A stretch of 64,000 nucleotides of DNA from Nitrosospira sp. Is2 (GCF_033095785.1 NZ_CP137134.1:2356001-2420000), one strand, 5' to 3'. Positions 8,147 to 18,700 are shown, counted from the stretch's first letter. Numbers and translations are program-made. The notes: generated by a model not told the origin, from the letters alone.

Positions 8147-9610
8147 TTACGCCTGGCGTGGCTGTCCCGCTGATTTCATTAGCGGGCCTGGTCGTTCACC
8201 GAAGTGTATATCCTCCCGCTCATAGCTTATGACATCCGTGCAGGTCTTGAGGTGATGCTGCAAGAGCTTGTAGGTGTCCAGGTCAAAGTCAGGGGAGTTG
8301 CGCGTTGTTAGGACATCCTGTAGATCGTTCTCGTCTTCCACCGTCTTGAGATGGCACCAGTCCTGGAAGACATGCAACTGAACGTGCCCTGTAGTGGCGT
8401 TCTGTTCGCGCACCCCGATCTTTCCCGGATAGGGCCAGGGTTTCAGACGGTAGGGCATGAGCGCGAGCTTCAGGCGCAGATAATGCAACTCCGGCTTCTC
8501 CTGCCCGGCACAGACGCCTTCGCACTGCTGAAGCTGCGAGGAGAAGCAGGCGCCCTTGCCGCACTCGATCCCGATCACGCGAGGGCATAGCTTCTGCCCC
8601 TTGATGATTTCTCGCAGCGCTTTCATTGCCCCCCGCTTGGAGCGGAACAGACCAAACAAGTGCTCGAATACATCAGGCTCGATTTCCTCCTCACTCACCA
8701 CCCGCACCATTGGGAATTGGTTGAGCCCAGCAGCTACGCTCAATGAGAAGAGTTTATGTGCCCGCAGCTTTCGGTTATACACGGGCTGCCGGTCCCTGAT
8801 CAGTCTCGCTTCCAATAGCAGGGCACCAAGTTCCCCGGCAGTCTCGATCCATTCCACCCGCTTGATCGTTTGGCCAATCTGCATATCCCTGACGGAGGCA
8901 TGATCCCCACTGAAATGGGACAGCACCCGGGAGCGCAGGGCTACACTCCTGCCGATATAGAGCGGCAGCTCGTTCGCGCCATAGAAGAGATAGACGCCCG
9001 GGCTATCGGGAATGTCGCCCAGAAATTCGGAGTCCAGCCCCGGCGGCAAGCTGGGGCCGTGCATGAGGTTATCCACTGCATCCAGCACTGCGGTTTCGCC
9101 CAGCTCCTGCTTGGCAAGCTCTACGTAAGCGACCACCAGTTCGACATCCCCCATTGCACGGTGGCGGGCAGAACAGGCAAGACCGTGGCGCGCCAGGATG
9201 GCATCCAGGCTATGCCCGTCGTGATGCGGATAGAGCGTGCGGGAGAGCTTGACAGTGCACATCACCTTCTGGCGCAGCACGGCCCCAAGGCGCTGGTATT
9301 CGCTCTTGAGAAATCCGTAATCGAAGCGCACATTGTGTGCGGCCAATACCGCACCGTCGAGGTAATCGTAGAGGACAGAGGCGACGTCCTCGAAGGTGGG
9401 CGCTCCCTGGACCATGTCATTGGTAATGCCGGTCAGGCGAGAGATAAAGGAGGGAATGCTGACACCCGGATTGACCAAGGTCTGCCAGCGTTGCGTCTCG
9501 ATTCCATATTCGAAGCGGATGAGAGCAATCTCGGTGATGCGATCATACGAGGGGGTAGCCCCTGTGGTTTCCAGGTCGAGGATGACGTAGCTGGGGATGG
9601 TGGAGAACAC
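8147..9610 (-). CDS. DnaQ-like 3'-5' exonuclease fused to Cho/UvrC-type GIY-YIG nuclease
   Basis: A 487-residue two-nuclease protein. Residues 5-170 are a DEDDh exonuclease: ILDLETTG (Asp, Glu), AAHNVRFDYGFL (Asp), and HRAMGDVE (His, Asp). Residues 205-290 are a UvrC/Cho GIY-YIG domain: PGVYLFYG, LPLYIGRS, and E..LIRDRQPVYN. A Cys-rich patch (C..GACFSSQLQQCEGVC) follows near 350. Such fusions are known in proteobacteria and are thought to act in excision repair. It is divergent from umuDC across a region with shared CTGAAC motifs, so SOS-type control is likely; E. coli cho is itself SOS-regulated. Confidence 0.88.
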   Translation of the reverse strand: MFSTIPSYVILDLETTGATPSYDRITEIALIRFEYGIETQRWQTLVNPGVSIPSFISRLTGITNDMVQGAPTFEDVASVLYDYLDGAVLAAHNVRFDYGFLKSEYQRLGAVLRQKVMCTVKLSRTLYPHHDGHSLDAILARHGLACSARHRAMGDVELVVAYVELAKQELGETAVLDAVDNLMHGPSLPPGLDSEFLGDIPDSPGVYLFYGANELPLYIGRSVALRSRVLSHFSGDHASVRDMQIGQTIKRVEWIETAGELGALLLEARLIRDRQPVYNRKLRAHKLFSLSVAAGLNQFPMVRVVSEEEIEPDVFEHLFGLFRSKRGAMKALREIIKGQKLCPRVIGIECGKGACFSSQLQQCEGVCAGQEKPELHYLRLKLALMPYRLKPWPYPGKIGVREQNATTGHVQLHVFQDWCHLKTVEDENDLQDVLTTRNSPDFDLDTYKLLQHHLKTCTDVISYEREDIHFGERPGPLMKSAGQPRQA

Positions 9611-9713
9611 GATAGATCAGCGGTTAGCATGGGCAGGGATGAGCGTGCTTGACCACTGCTCAATAATGGCTTAATTCCTACGTTGTGATTAACCAGATCC
9701 ATTCAAGGGCGAA

Positions 9714-9809
9714 CTGAACAGAGAGCCTCGTTCTGATGCCGTTATTCATATACCCGCTTCAGACCTCGAACGGACTGCACTTAGCGTCAATAAAACGTTC
9801 TCTGTTCAG
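9714..9809. promoter_or_regulatory. Pair of CTGAACAGAGA motifs in inverted orientation
   Basis: CTGAACAGAGA occurs at 9714-9724 and its exact complement TCTCTGTTCAG at 9799-9809. Both lie about 100-200 bases upstream of the minus-strand exonuclease gene. The CTGAAC core is the same as in the palindrome beside umuD, suggesting one regulator binds both promoters. The sequence does not match the E. coli LexA consensus closely, so the binding protein is unknown. Confidence 0.5.
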
Positions 9810-9948
9810 CGTCAGGATTGTCCGTCCTTTTGGACGATCGTACAGCAAGTAGCCTAGTATGGGAAGTTGGACAGTAACGGGGTTGCATCGCATCGACATC
9901 GTGCCAAAGATGCCAGACTCAGCCATTCAAGGGGCGATTTCATGCTAG

Positions 9949-9973
9949 ACTGAACACCGTTACATTGTTCAGT
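9949..9973. promoter_or_regulatory. Palindromic operator in front of umuDC
   Basis: ACTGAAC and its exact complement GTTCAGT are separated by 11 bases, ending eight bases before the umuD start. The position over the ribosome-binding and promoter region is typical of a repressor site. An 11-base block, CCATTCAAGGG, upstream of it also occurs at 9699, next to the other CTGAAC motif. Confidence 0.6.
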
Positions 9974-9980
9974 TGAGGAT

Positions 9981-10583
9981 ATGATGGCTACACGAGGCGG
10001 CAAAAGGGAAGGCTCGGGTCCGAAGAAATCGATGAGTCCGTATGGGGAGAAAACGGCGGTGATACGGGTTCCCCTCAGCCTCAAGTCCGATGTCCTCGTC
10101 TATCTCGAGCCCTTTCGCAAATCGTCAAGCCAGGACAACAATAGCGCCGACGCCGCGTTTCCGCAGGCCATTTCCAATCCCCGGTCCCTTCCGCGTCCCA
10201 TCTATAGCGGAAAGATTCTGGCAGGGCAGTCCCGCTTTCCTTCTCCCGCACAGGATTACGAGCAGAAAACGCTCGATCTTAATGACCGCTTCATTGCCAA
10301 CCCACCCGCCACGTTCTTCTTTACTGTCAAGGGCGATTCCATGGTTGGGGCCGGTATCTTCGATGGTGCAACATTGATCGTAGATCGTTCGCTGCGACCT
10401 AAGTCTTCCAACATTGTCATAGCGGACGTGGATGGGGAATGGATGGTCAAGCGCCTGTACAAGCGTAGCAGCGTTATCAAGCTGTTATCGGAAAACCCCC
10501 TCAATGAGCCCATCGTTCTCAAGGAAGGGCAGGAACTCGTTGTCTTTGGTGTGGTGACCTATGTCATCAACGAAGCCAAATAG
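9981..10583 (+). CDS. umuD: UmuD-like autoproteolytic SOS protein with extra N-terminal DNA-binding-like region
   Basis: A 200-residue S24 peptidase that self-cleaves on RecA filaments to activate polymerase V. The cleavage site is A81-G82, the nucleophile S120 (VKGDSM) and the general base K157 (WMVKRL); the 37-residue Ser-Lys spacing equals that of E. coli UmuD. E. coli UmuD has about 140 residues; here about 60 extra precede the cleavage site. They carry the TRGGKREGSGPKK motif and a strand-helix (KTAVIRVPLSL) typical of ribbon-helix-helix proteins, so the uncleaved form may bind DNA. GAGG sits two bases before this ATG and five before the ATG at 9984, which may be the true start. Confidence 0.88.
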   Translation: MMATRGGKREGSGPKKSMSPYGEKTAVIRVPLSLKSDVLVYLEPFRKSSSQDNNSADAAFPQAISNPRSLPRPIYSGKILAGQSRFPSPAQDYEQKTLDLNDRFIANPPATFFFTVKGDSMVGAGIFDGATLIVDRSLRPKSSNIVIADVDGEWMVKRLYKRSSVIKLLSENPLNEPIVLKEGQELVVFGVVTYVINEAK

Positions 10584-11850
10584 ACCTGTCTTTGCATTGG
10601 CCGATGCCAATTCCTTCTATGCGTCCTGCGAAAAAGTATTCCGGCCTGACCTCAGGAATTCTCCGGTAGTCGTTCTCTCCAATAATGATGGCTGCGTTAT
10701 TGCCCAGAGCAGGGAAGCCAAGGCATTAGGGATCAGAATGGCAGGGCCCTGGTTTGAAGTGGAAGAACGGGCGCAAGCTATAGGTGCGGTAGCCTTCTCC
10801 TCCAACTATGAACTTTACGCCAACATGAGCAATCGCTTCATGGCGACCTTACGCCAGTTCAGCCCACGGCAGGAAGTCTATTCCATTGACGAGTGTTTTC
10901 TGGATCTGACCGGCATCAAGCGGGACCTCGTTGCCTATGGGCAGGAAATAAAAGAGACCGTCACCGGTTGGACGGGATTGCCAATATGCGTGGGCATCGG
11001 CCACAGCAAGACGCTGGCCAAGCTTGCCAATCACTGTTCCAAGAAGCAGCCGGAATTAAACGGTGTATGCGACTTTACCCGTATGAGCGAGAAAGAACTC
11101 GATGCGGTTCTGGAGAAGCTCCCTGTCTCAGCGGTCTGGGGAATAGGACGAAGGCTGGAGAACAGCCTGAAAGCGCTGGGAGTAGAAAATGTATTACGAC
11201 TCAAGCGAGCCAATCTCAGGAGGGTTCGGGACAGATTCGGCATCATAATGCAGCGCACCGTTCAGGAACTCAATGGCGAGCCATGGCTGAAGCTGGATGA
11301 CGTAGTACCCCTCGCCAAGCAGGTTATGAGTTCGCGCTCATTCGGGCAAAGGGTAGAGAGACTGTCGGAGCTGAGGGAAGCGATCAGCTACCATGCCGCC
11401 AATGCCGCTCAGCGGTTGCGCAAGCAGGGCCTGTTTGCCAACTCCGTTTCCGTCTTCATCCAGAACAGCCCATTCGACCAGGCAGAGTTCTACGGCAGGA
11501 CCGAGACCGTTGCCTTGCCCGCACCAACGGAATGTAGCCTGCAAATCACCAATGCGGCACTCTGGCTGTTGAAGAAGATCTACAGGCCCGACGTGTATTA
11601 CCAGAAGGCGGGCGTGATGCTGTGGGACCTAGTCCCGCAAGCAGGGAAGCAGGCAGACCTGCTAGAGTTCTCGGCAGCCAGCAACAGATCGGGCAAGCTG
11701 ATGGACACAGTGGACAAGATTAACGGTAAATATCGGCGCAGTACCATTCATCTGGCGTCCGAGGGTGTAGACCATACATGGTCCATGCGCCGCAGCTTCA
11801 AGAGTCCAAACTATACGGGGGACTGGAACGCGTTGCCGGTGGTGAGCTGA
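10561..11850 (+). CDS. umuC: DNA polymerase V catalytic subunit UmuC
   Basis: A 429-residue Y-family translesion polymerase that copies past DNA lesions with UmuD'. Catalytic acids are D15 (ALADANSFY) and D110-E111 (YSIDECFLDLTG). The VCVGIGHSKTLAKLANH palm/finger region and the WGIGRR helix-hairpin-helix at about 195 are present, and the C-terminal DUF4113-type end (ASEGVDHTWSMRR) is complete. It overlaps umuD by 23 bases, so translation is coupled. Full length and intact. Confidence 0.95.
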   Translation: MSSTKPNRPVFALADANSFYASCEKVFRPDLRNSPVVVLSNNDGCVIAQSREAKALGIRMAGPWFEVEERAQAIGAVAFSSNYELYANMSNRFMATLRQFSPRQEVYSIDECFLDLTGIKRDLVAYGQEIKETVTGWTGLPICVGIGHSKTLAKLANHCSKKQPELNGVCDFTRMSEKELDAVLEKLPVSAVWGIGRRLENSLKALGVENVLRLKRANLRRVRDRFGIIMQRTVQELNGEPWLKLDDVVPLAKQVMSSRSFGQRVERLSELREAISYHAANAAQRLRKQGLFANSVSVFIQNSPFDQAEFYGRTETVALPAPTECSLQITNAALWLLKKIYRPDVYYQKAGVMLWDLVPQAGKQADLLEFSAASNRSGKLMDTVDKINGKYRRSTIHLASEGVDHTWSMRRSFKSPNYTGDWNALPVVS

Positions 11851-12108
11851 GGCCGAGGCTTGTTTAGAGGGAAACAATCTCATAATCTGGGGAAACCCTT
11901 CAACACCTTAGTACCTGTCAGTTGTTACAGCTATTTACCTTATTCATTCTCGCGTCTAATGCTCGTGGCTCTAGGATCATTGCCGGTCTCGGGCTGTTGG
12001 GTTTGATCGCACTAAACCGGCACCCTGCTACATAACAATATTCCTCTCGATATTGCACGTATGTGCTTGCCACCCAGCGGCTTTATTTCCACTCCCACAG
12101 AACTTCCC

Positions 12109-14202
12109 ATGCGAGATAGCAGATCGTTGTTGGCCATTCCATTTTTTATCATATTCGCGTTGCTTTCGACATCTGTCTGCGCGCTGGACGACGAAGACGA
12201 AATAGAAAACCTGAACCGGCAGTTCAGGCGCTTTTTCGATACGAAAAAATACGATCAGGCGGAGAATTTTGCCAAACATGCGCTTCAGAAGGTGGAAGCC
12301 AGACGAGGAGAGTCTCATCTGGATGTGGCGGCGATGCTCGACAACCTGGCGTTGGTGTATGAGTGGCAAGGAAAGTTTACCGACGCGCAACAGCTCTCCG
12401 AACGCTCGCTCGCACTTCGTACAAAGCTGTTAGGCGAAGAGAATCTGGATGTGGCCCTAAAGCTTAACGATGTTGCATCGTTGCAAATAACACACGGTCA
12501 ATACCAGCAGGCCGAGCCTCTCCTTCAGAGAACGCTGGCGATCACGGAAAAAATCTTTGGTCCCAACCACCCGTCAGTTGCCATGAGCCTGAATAACATC
12601 GCTGTACTTCATCACAGGCAAGGATATTACCAAAAAGTCGAGCCGCTCATCCGGCGTGCGCTCAAGATCCGGGAGAACGCTTTTTCGACCGATCATCCCG
12701 ACCTGCCGGCGAGTTTTAATAATCTGGGAGCGCTTCATGATGTCGAGGGGCGCCATTCGGAAGCAAAAATGCAATACCAGCGCGCACTCGTAATGCTGGA
12801 AAAGGTTTCTGGCAAAGACGGTCCTGCGCTGACTACCGTCCTCAACAACCTTTCAAGGCTTAACCTCATCCTTGGAAACCTATCGGAAGCAGAATCGTTC
12901 ATCCAGCGTTCTCTTTCAATTCTGCAGAAAACGTACGGAGAAGATCATTTGGTAGTTGCCTATGCCTTAAACAGGCTTGGCGAGCTTAGGCGGTCCCAAG
13001 GTGATTACGGGCAGTCGGAATCTGCGTTCACCCGCTCCCTTGAAATCATGGATAAAACGTTCGGGTCGAATAATGAGCATCCAGATCGTGTTGGTATTGT
13101 CAGGAATTTGGTCAGTTTGTACAGAACCACAGGTCGGGAGCAAGAAGTTGCAAGGCTCGTTAATCGCGTTGGTGGCGGGACTGATTTAGCAGTGCCAAGC
13201 CATGATGAATTGCTACGGCCCATGCTCAAGCTGACCGGCGATACATGGTATCTGCCAGAACCCATTGATCAGGTCGCACCAATCTATCCTGAAGTCTTAC
13301 GACGATCCGGAACAAAAGGAACGGTGATAGTCAGTGTCCTCATCACGAAAGAAGGTATGGTTCAAGATCACATCCTTATTGAATCCGGACACCCTGCATT
13401 GGAAAAGGCCGTAGTGGAGGCCGTGCTCAAGTGGCAGGTTAAGCCACCAAGGACCCTATCCGGCAAAAACGTTTCGGGCAGAATGGCACAACCATTCAAT
13501 TTTCGATTGGACGAAGCAGGCGGCGGAAATCCCGCTTTCGGACTACCCAAGAATACAGAAGGCCTTCCGCCGGAATTCCAGTACGATGTTCCCCCAATAA
13601 TCAAAGTCGTTGCCCCTGTCGTTTATCCTGTTGACCTGCTGCGAAAGAATATCGGGGGTTCAGCAAGAGTATCGGTCACAATCGATCCCAAGGGGGAAGT
13701 AAGAGAAGTAGAAATCCTTGATGCCACCCATCCAGAATTCGGTGTCGCCACCCGGGCAATGATGCAGTCTTGGATATTTCAGCCGGCCACGAAGAACGGT
13801 AAACCAACCTGGGCAGCTTTCTCGAAGAACCAGAAATTTGACCGGGATAACAGGGATATAAACATTGGCGGCGTGACGGAAACATTACTACGAAAAAAGG
13901 AAGACGATCCAGATATTCACTCGTTGTCTGAACTCGATGCGCTACCCGAACCGGTATATGCCCCGCAGCCGGTTTATCCTTACCATTTGAAGGTCAGCGG
14001 GGTTACAGATTTGGTCCTAGTGGAGTTTCTTATTGATGAGGACGGGTGGGTGCATCTTCCTCGCTTGATAGAGGGAAAAAATGAGGAGCTCGGTTGGCTT
14101 GCACTTACTGCCGTGTTGCGGTGGCGGTTCACCCCTCCCTTGCAGAGCGGAAAACCCGTAGTGGCGCGTGTAAGGATGCCGGTGAGGTTTCAATTGGAAT
14201 AG
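12109..14202 (+). CDS. Secreted TPR protein with three TonB C-terminal-like domains
   Basis: A 697-residue protein starting at the ATG at 12109, which opens a signal peptide ending near SVCA. Residues 35-350 hold six or seven kinesin-light-chain-type TPR repeats of about 42 residues (for example HPSVAMSLNNIAVLHHRQG). Three TonB C-terminal-type domains follow: about 380-465 (APIYPEVLRRSG), 505-600 (VYPVDLLRKNIG) and 615-697 (PVYPYHLKVSG). TonB normally has one such domain and an inner-membrane anchor; here there is no anchor beyond the signal peptide. It could scaffold contacts with TonB boxes or cell-wall partners in the periplasm. The domains are clear; the role is unknown. Confidence 0.8.
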   Translation: MRDSRSLLAIPFFIIFALLSTSVCALDDEDEIENLNRQFRRFFDTKKYDQAENFAKHALQKVEARRGESHLDVAAMLDNLALVYEWQGKFTDAQQLSERSLALRTKLLGEENLDVALKLNDVASLQITHGQYQQAEPLLQRTLAITEKIFGPNHPSVAMSLNNIAVLHHRQGYYQKVEPLIRRALKIRENAFSTDHPDLPASFNNLGALHDVEGRHSEAKMQYQRALVMLEKVSGKDGPALTTVLNNLSRLNLILGNLSEAESFIQRSLSILQKTYGEDHLVVAYALNRLGELRRSQGDYGQSESAFTRSLEIMDKTFGSNNEHPDRVGIVRNLVSLYRTTGREQEVARLVNRVGGGTDLAVPSHDELLRPMLKLTGDTWYLPEPIDQVAPIYPEVLRRSGTKGTVIVSVLITKEGMVQDHILIESGHPALEKAVVEAVLKWQVKPPRTLSGKNVSGRMAQPFNFRLDEAGGGNPAFGLPKNTEGLPPEFQYDVPPIIKVVAPVVYPVDLLRKNIGGSARVSVTIDPKGEVREVEILDATHPEFGVATRAMMQSWIFQPATKNGKPTWAAFSKNQKFDRDNRDINIGGVTETLLRKKEDDPDIHSLSELDALPEPVYAPQPVYPYHLKVSGVTDLVLVEFLIDEDGWVHLPRLIEGKNEELGWLALTAVLRWRFTPPLQSGKPVVARVRMPVRFQLE

Positions 14203-14374
14203 TGGAAAAATCCTCAGTTTGGCAAATGGAAACTGCCATATGCTGCAGGTAGCAGAAGGGGTTTTAGAACAACAGCCCAGGTATCAGAAGGGCTCAGGAC
14301 AAAGCAAGATTCCGTTTTGCGGGATGTATAGCGTTGTCTGACCCGGTTTTCGGCACTGGCACGTATACGCATCG

Positions 14375-14955
14375 CTAGGAGTCGTCCATGTCGAGACTCG
14401 CACTCCTCGCATGTGGAATATGGCGGTACAGCGTAGATGCCGCCACGTTTAATCGCCGGGCAACGGCGGCGACGGTTATATCAGAATCTTTCAGCATGGC
14501 CTTGGCAGCCTCCAGATCCTTGGCTGAAAGGGCTGGAGGTCTGCCGCCGACGCGACCGCGTTCCCGGGCGGCTCTCAAGCCTGCCGTAATCCGTTCGCGA
14601 ATTACTCTGCGGTCGAATTCTGCCAATGCAGCAAAAATATGAAAGACGAGCTTATCGCTCGGGGAGCTGGTGTCGATGGGATCCTGCAACGATTTAAGCC
14701 CTATCCCTTGCTCATGAAACGATTCGGTCGTCTCGATCAGCTGTTTCTGGAGCCTGCAAGCCGATCGATTTTCCAGACTACCAGCGTGTCGCCCTTATGC
14801 ATGTAGGCAAGGGCGGCTTTCAGCTCTGGCCGATCCCGTTGTGCACCAGATGCTTTTTTCTGAAAAATTTTTTCGCAGCCCTCCTTATTTAAGGCGTCCA
14901 ACTGCAAAGCCAGATCCTGCTCCTGAGTACATACCCTCGCGGAGCCAATTTTCAT
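14375..14955 (-). pseudogene. Decayed serine resolvase/invertase
   Basis: Two frames together encode a Tn3/Hin-type serine recombinase. The first (start ATG at 14955, after GAGGGAGTGAG) reads to VVWKIDRLAGSRNS and stops; deleting the effect of one missing base near 14755 restores RLQKQLIETTESFHEQG and leads into the second part (LVFHIFAALAEFDRRVIRERI) and the C-terminal helix-turn-helix (ITVAAVARRLNVAASTLYRH). The catalytic serine is also gone: family ARVSTQDQ is ARVCTQEQ. With both changes the protein cannot be an ordinary recombinase. It marks an old mobile element just left of the defence operon. Confidence 0.85.
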
Positions 14956-14979
14956 CTCACTCCCTCTACAAAACGTTAT

Positions 14980-15031
14980 TCTCCTGAAACTCATCTCAAC
15001 TATAGCTTATAGGAGCAAGACTTTCAGGAGA
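14980..15031. repeat. Inverted repeat beside the resolvase, possible res-site remnant
   Basis: TCTCCTGAAA at 14980-14989 is repeated inverted as TTTCAGGAGA at 15022-15031. Resolvases bind inverted arms just upstream of their own gene, which is where this sits. About 55 bases further on, the complement strand of 15084-15121 starts GGGG and could be a Tn3-family end, but the inner part does not match ends I know. Confidence 0.4.
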
Positions 15032-15789
15032 TAGTTTTGGGAGGGCAAAAAGAGGGTGAAAACGGAGATTTTTCGGCCCACTCGCTATCTCCGAAAAACG
15101 ACCGTTTATGCGATAACCCCTCCGATGTATGTTGTCTCAGCTTAAGGAGACTAGTATTTGCATGTCGGCACCATTTTGACTCAGCAGCATCGCAAGTAAT
15201 CCTTCGGTGAATCGCCCGTTTTACCTAAAAGCCGTTACTCGCCGCCCAATTGGTCCATCTTGGCAGAGGGTCGCTACCATGATCTCCCTCGTCCCTAGGG
15301 AAGGTTGAGCCCCAACCGACCGCAAGGCGACGTCAAAAGGTTCCAGCAGAAAAATAGATTTCCTGTTGACTATGACAGAAGACGAGACCAGCACCAATTC
15401 TGAAATATCCCCATCGGCTGACAGGTGTACGTAAGTCCAATTGCTAGTGCAGCAATAGCCGCCTAAAATGGCCGCCGTTTCAGGAATTAAAGTTCTATTC
15501 CTATTTCAAGGAGAACGTTTTCAAATAACCCGCGTATCCACCGTTCTACCCACGCTTGAGCCGTCCGAGATCACCCGGATGGACTACGAATGCAAGACGG
15601 TTGGATACGGAGGCGCGTTCGCGCTGCCGTCGCCAGTTACATACTGCTGTGCTAGAGTGTAGATGCCTCGCCTGATCACAGCTTGAGGCCATGAATACTG
15701 ATTTTGGCTGAAAGACCACTGGGCACTGTATGACGTCAAGAATGCGGTACTAGCATCCGGCTACACTCCCCAACGGAAGAACAGAATCA
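15032..15789. other. Long non-coding stretch between resolvase remnant and defence operon
   Basis: No gene is supported over about 760 bases. A 64-residue plus-strand frame at 15468 lacks recognisable content. The region probably carries the operon promoter and remains of a mobile element. I cannot assign promoter boxes with confidence. Confidence 0.4.
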
Positions 15790-18700
15790 ATGAATAACGT
15801 ATTTGCCTTCCGCGACCAGCTCATCAGCGAATACACGTCGTTTTCACGAAGCTTTTCCCGAATCGCTGCGCCAGACATTAGGGATGAGGTGGAACGGCAG
15901 TATGCCGATGGGCGTTATTGGCCAGAGCCCCTCGTTCAAATCAATCCGAACTATCAGCGCAAAGGTACAGTGCAAGAGCTGGTCGCAGAGGGTGTATTGC
16001 ATCGCGCCTGTGCCGAACTCTTTCAGGTGGGTAAAGCAGAGGGGCATCCCCAGCCGCTACACCTCTATACTCATCAGTTGCAGGCATTGGCCAAGGGGCA
16101 GCGAAAGCAGAGCTATGTCGTCACCACGGGTACAGGCTCCGGCAAGTCACTGTCATTCTTCATCCCTGTCATTGATCGGATTTTGAAAGCAAAGGATCAA
16201 GAAACAGCAGCGCGTACTCGGGCCATCGTCATCTATCCGATGAATGCACTGGCGAATAGCCAGCTCGAAGAGCTCGATAAATTTCTACATGGCTATCCGG
16301 ATGGGCAGCAACCCTTCACGGTTGCCCGTTATACCGGCCAAGAGTCAAAGGTGGAACGCAACGCTATTGCCGACAACCCGCCTGACATCCTGTTGACCAA
16401 CTTCATGATGTTGGAGCTGATCCTTACTCGCTTCGACGAGGTGGATCGGCGCGTGGTAGATCACTGCCAAGGGCTGGGGTTTCTGATCCTCGATGAGCTC
16501 CATACCTATCGTGGACGTCAAGGTGCGGATGTGGCCTTGCTAGTGCGCCGTTTGCGCGAGCGACTGCAGGCGGAGGAACTCGTCTGCATCGGCACATCCG
16601 CCACCATGTCCAGCACCGGAAACCTGGCGGATCGAAACAAGACTGTTGCAGAGGTTGCTACTAAGCTTTTTGGTGCGCGTATAAGCGAGCAGGACATCAT
16701 CGGCGAGACCCTGGAGCGCGTAACCGATCCACTAAAAGATGTCGCGGCCGTGCAGCCTGATTTGGGCACTGCGGTAGCGCGCCCAGAATTTACCTGGGCA
16801 AACTTCGATGCGTTTCGGATTGATCCACTGTCGATCTGGGTCGAATTGAATCTCGGCATTGAACTGCCCGACAACGAGCCGCCGCGTCGAGCAAAGCCGA
16901 TGACTATCCAAGCGGCCAGTGAAAAACTGGCAAATGACGCAGATTGCACGATGGATGTAGCCCGCAATGGTCTGCAGCGCTTTCTGGTGGCCGCACATGA
17001 AATCAGAACCCCGCAAGGCCGGCCGCCATTTGCGTTCAAACTTCACCAATTTATCAGCGGTCCTGGCAAGGTACTTGCCACGCTTGAAATGCAAGGTATT
17101 CGTCATATCACCCTGGATGCGCAGCGTTTCGCGCCAGGCCGTCAGGACGAAGGCGTCCAACTCTACCCCGCGCACTTTTGCCGAGATTGCGGCCAGGAGT
17201 ACCTACCGGTTTGGCAATCAAAGCGGGCACCCAAGAATTACAGCCCGCGCGAAATTGATGACGTTACGGCAGACGATAACGAAGACGTCGTTTACGGATT
17301 CCTGTGTCCTGCTGGCTCCAATCTGCCCTACCGAGGCGATATCGAAGATCTCCCGGAGACCTGGCTGGATTTGAGTCGCGACCCACCCAAGATCAAACAG
17401 AACTACAAAAAGGCTGTGCCCTATAGCGTCAGCGTTGACGCACAGGGAAACGAGGGTCACGGCGAATCGTTCTGGTACATCCCAGGAAAGTTTCGCTTCT
17501 GTCTGAATTGCGGTCAGTTGCATGAAGCGCATGGCAAGGACATCAACCGCCTGGCCAGTCTTTCAGGCGAAGGACGATCATCTGCCACAACCATTCTGAC
17601 GCTCAGCGCTCTGCGGCAGCTTTTCAACGAGGCTGAACCGGAGCCCGGCCAGCCCGACCCGCGCAAATTACTTGGCTTTACCGACAACCGTCAAGATGCA
17701 GCGCTGCAAGCTGGTCATTTCAATGATTTCGTCTTCTTGCTGACCTTGCGTGCAGGTCTTATTGGCGCTCTGCAGAGCAACAGCGATGAGCTGAGTGAAG
17801 AGCAGTTGGCCGATGCCGTGTTCAAGGCACTCGGCTTTGATCGGCTGGACGAAGCCACGCTGGTCGAATACCTGCGCACACCCAAGCTCATGGGCCTGGC
17901 TCGGCAAGAAGCTCAGCGCACACTGCGCTACATTATTGGCTACCGTTTGCTACGTGATCTGCGACGCGGCTGGCGCTTCAATAACCCGAACCTAGATCAA
18001 CTGGGTTTGCTGGCTATCAACTACCGTAGTCTGGATGAATTTTGTGCCGACTCGGCCGCCTTCGGGAAAAATGGCACGCTGGGGAAATTGAATGCAGGGC
18101 ACCGAGCAAACTTGTGTCGGCTTGTTTTCGACACGATGCGTCGCGGGTTGTGCTTGGAGACACGCTATCTCGATCCGGTAGAGCAGGAGAAGGCCAGAAC
18201 CAGCGCCCACCCTTACCTCAACGAGCGGTGGGCCTTCGCGTCTGATGAAGTGCTGGAAACGGCCAAGTACCTGATTCTCGGTAAGCGGCCGGAATACCGG
18301 GGCAAACCAAGAACGGATCTGGTGACGGGCGGGCCTCGCTCGCGCCTGCTGCGCGACATCAAAACCGCCTCCTTCTGGAAAGAAACGGCCTTCGCCGGTC
18401 AAGTTACAAACTGGAAGGACCGCGAATGGATCGAACTGGTGGAGGCGCTGCTGCAAGCAGCTGCGCTCTACGGTTATGTCCAGAAGCATTCGATCGATCA
18501 ACAGTTGATAGGTTGGCGCGTCAATGCAGCGGCGATGGATTGGTGTTTGCCAGAAGATTCCCTCCCGCGGGGAGACGCGCGCGCTAATCAATTCTTCCGC
18601 GCGCTCTATCTGAACATCGCCGATTTATTACGCCAGAAGAGCCATCCGCTGTTCGATTTTGAGGCGCAGGAACACACCGCTCAGGTGGACGCTAGACGCC

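Noticed and set aside
8870..9652. 260-codon open frame on the plus strand
   Set aside because: It lies opposite the exonuclease/GIY-YIG gene, which has clear catalytic motifs; the shadow has none.
15468..15662. 64-residue plus-strand frame in the long gap
   Set aside because: No family, no ribosome-binding site, isolated.
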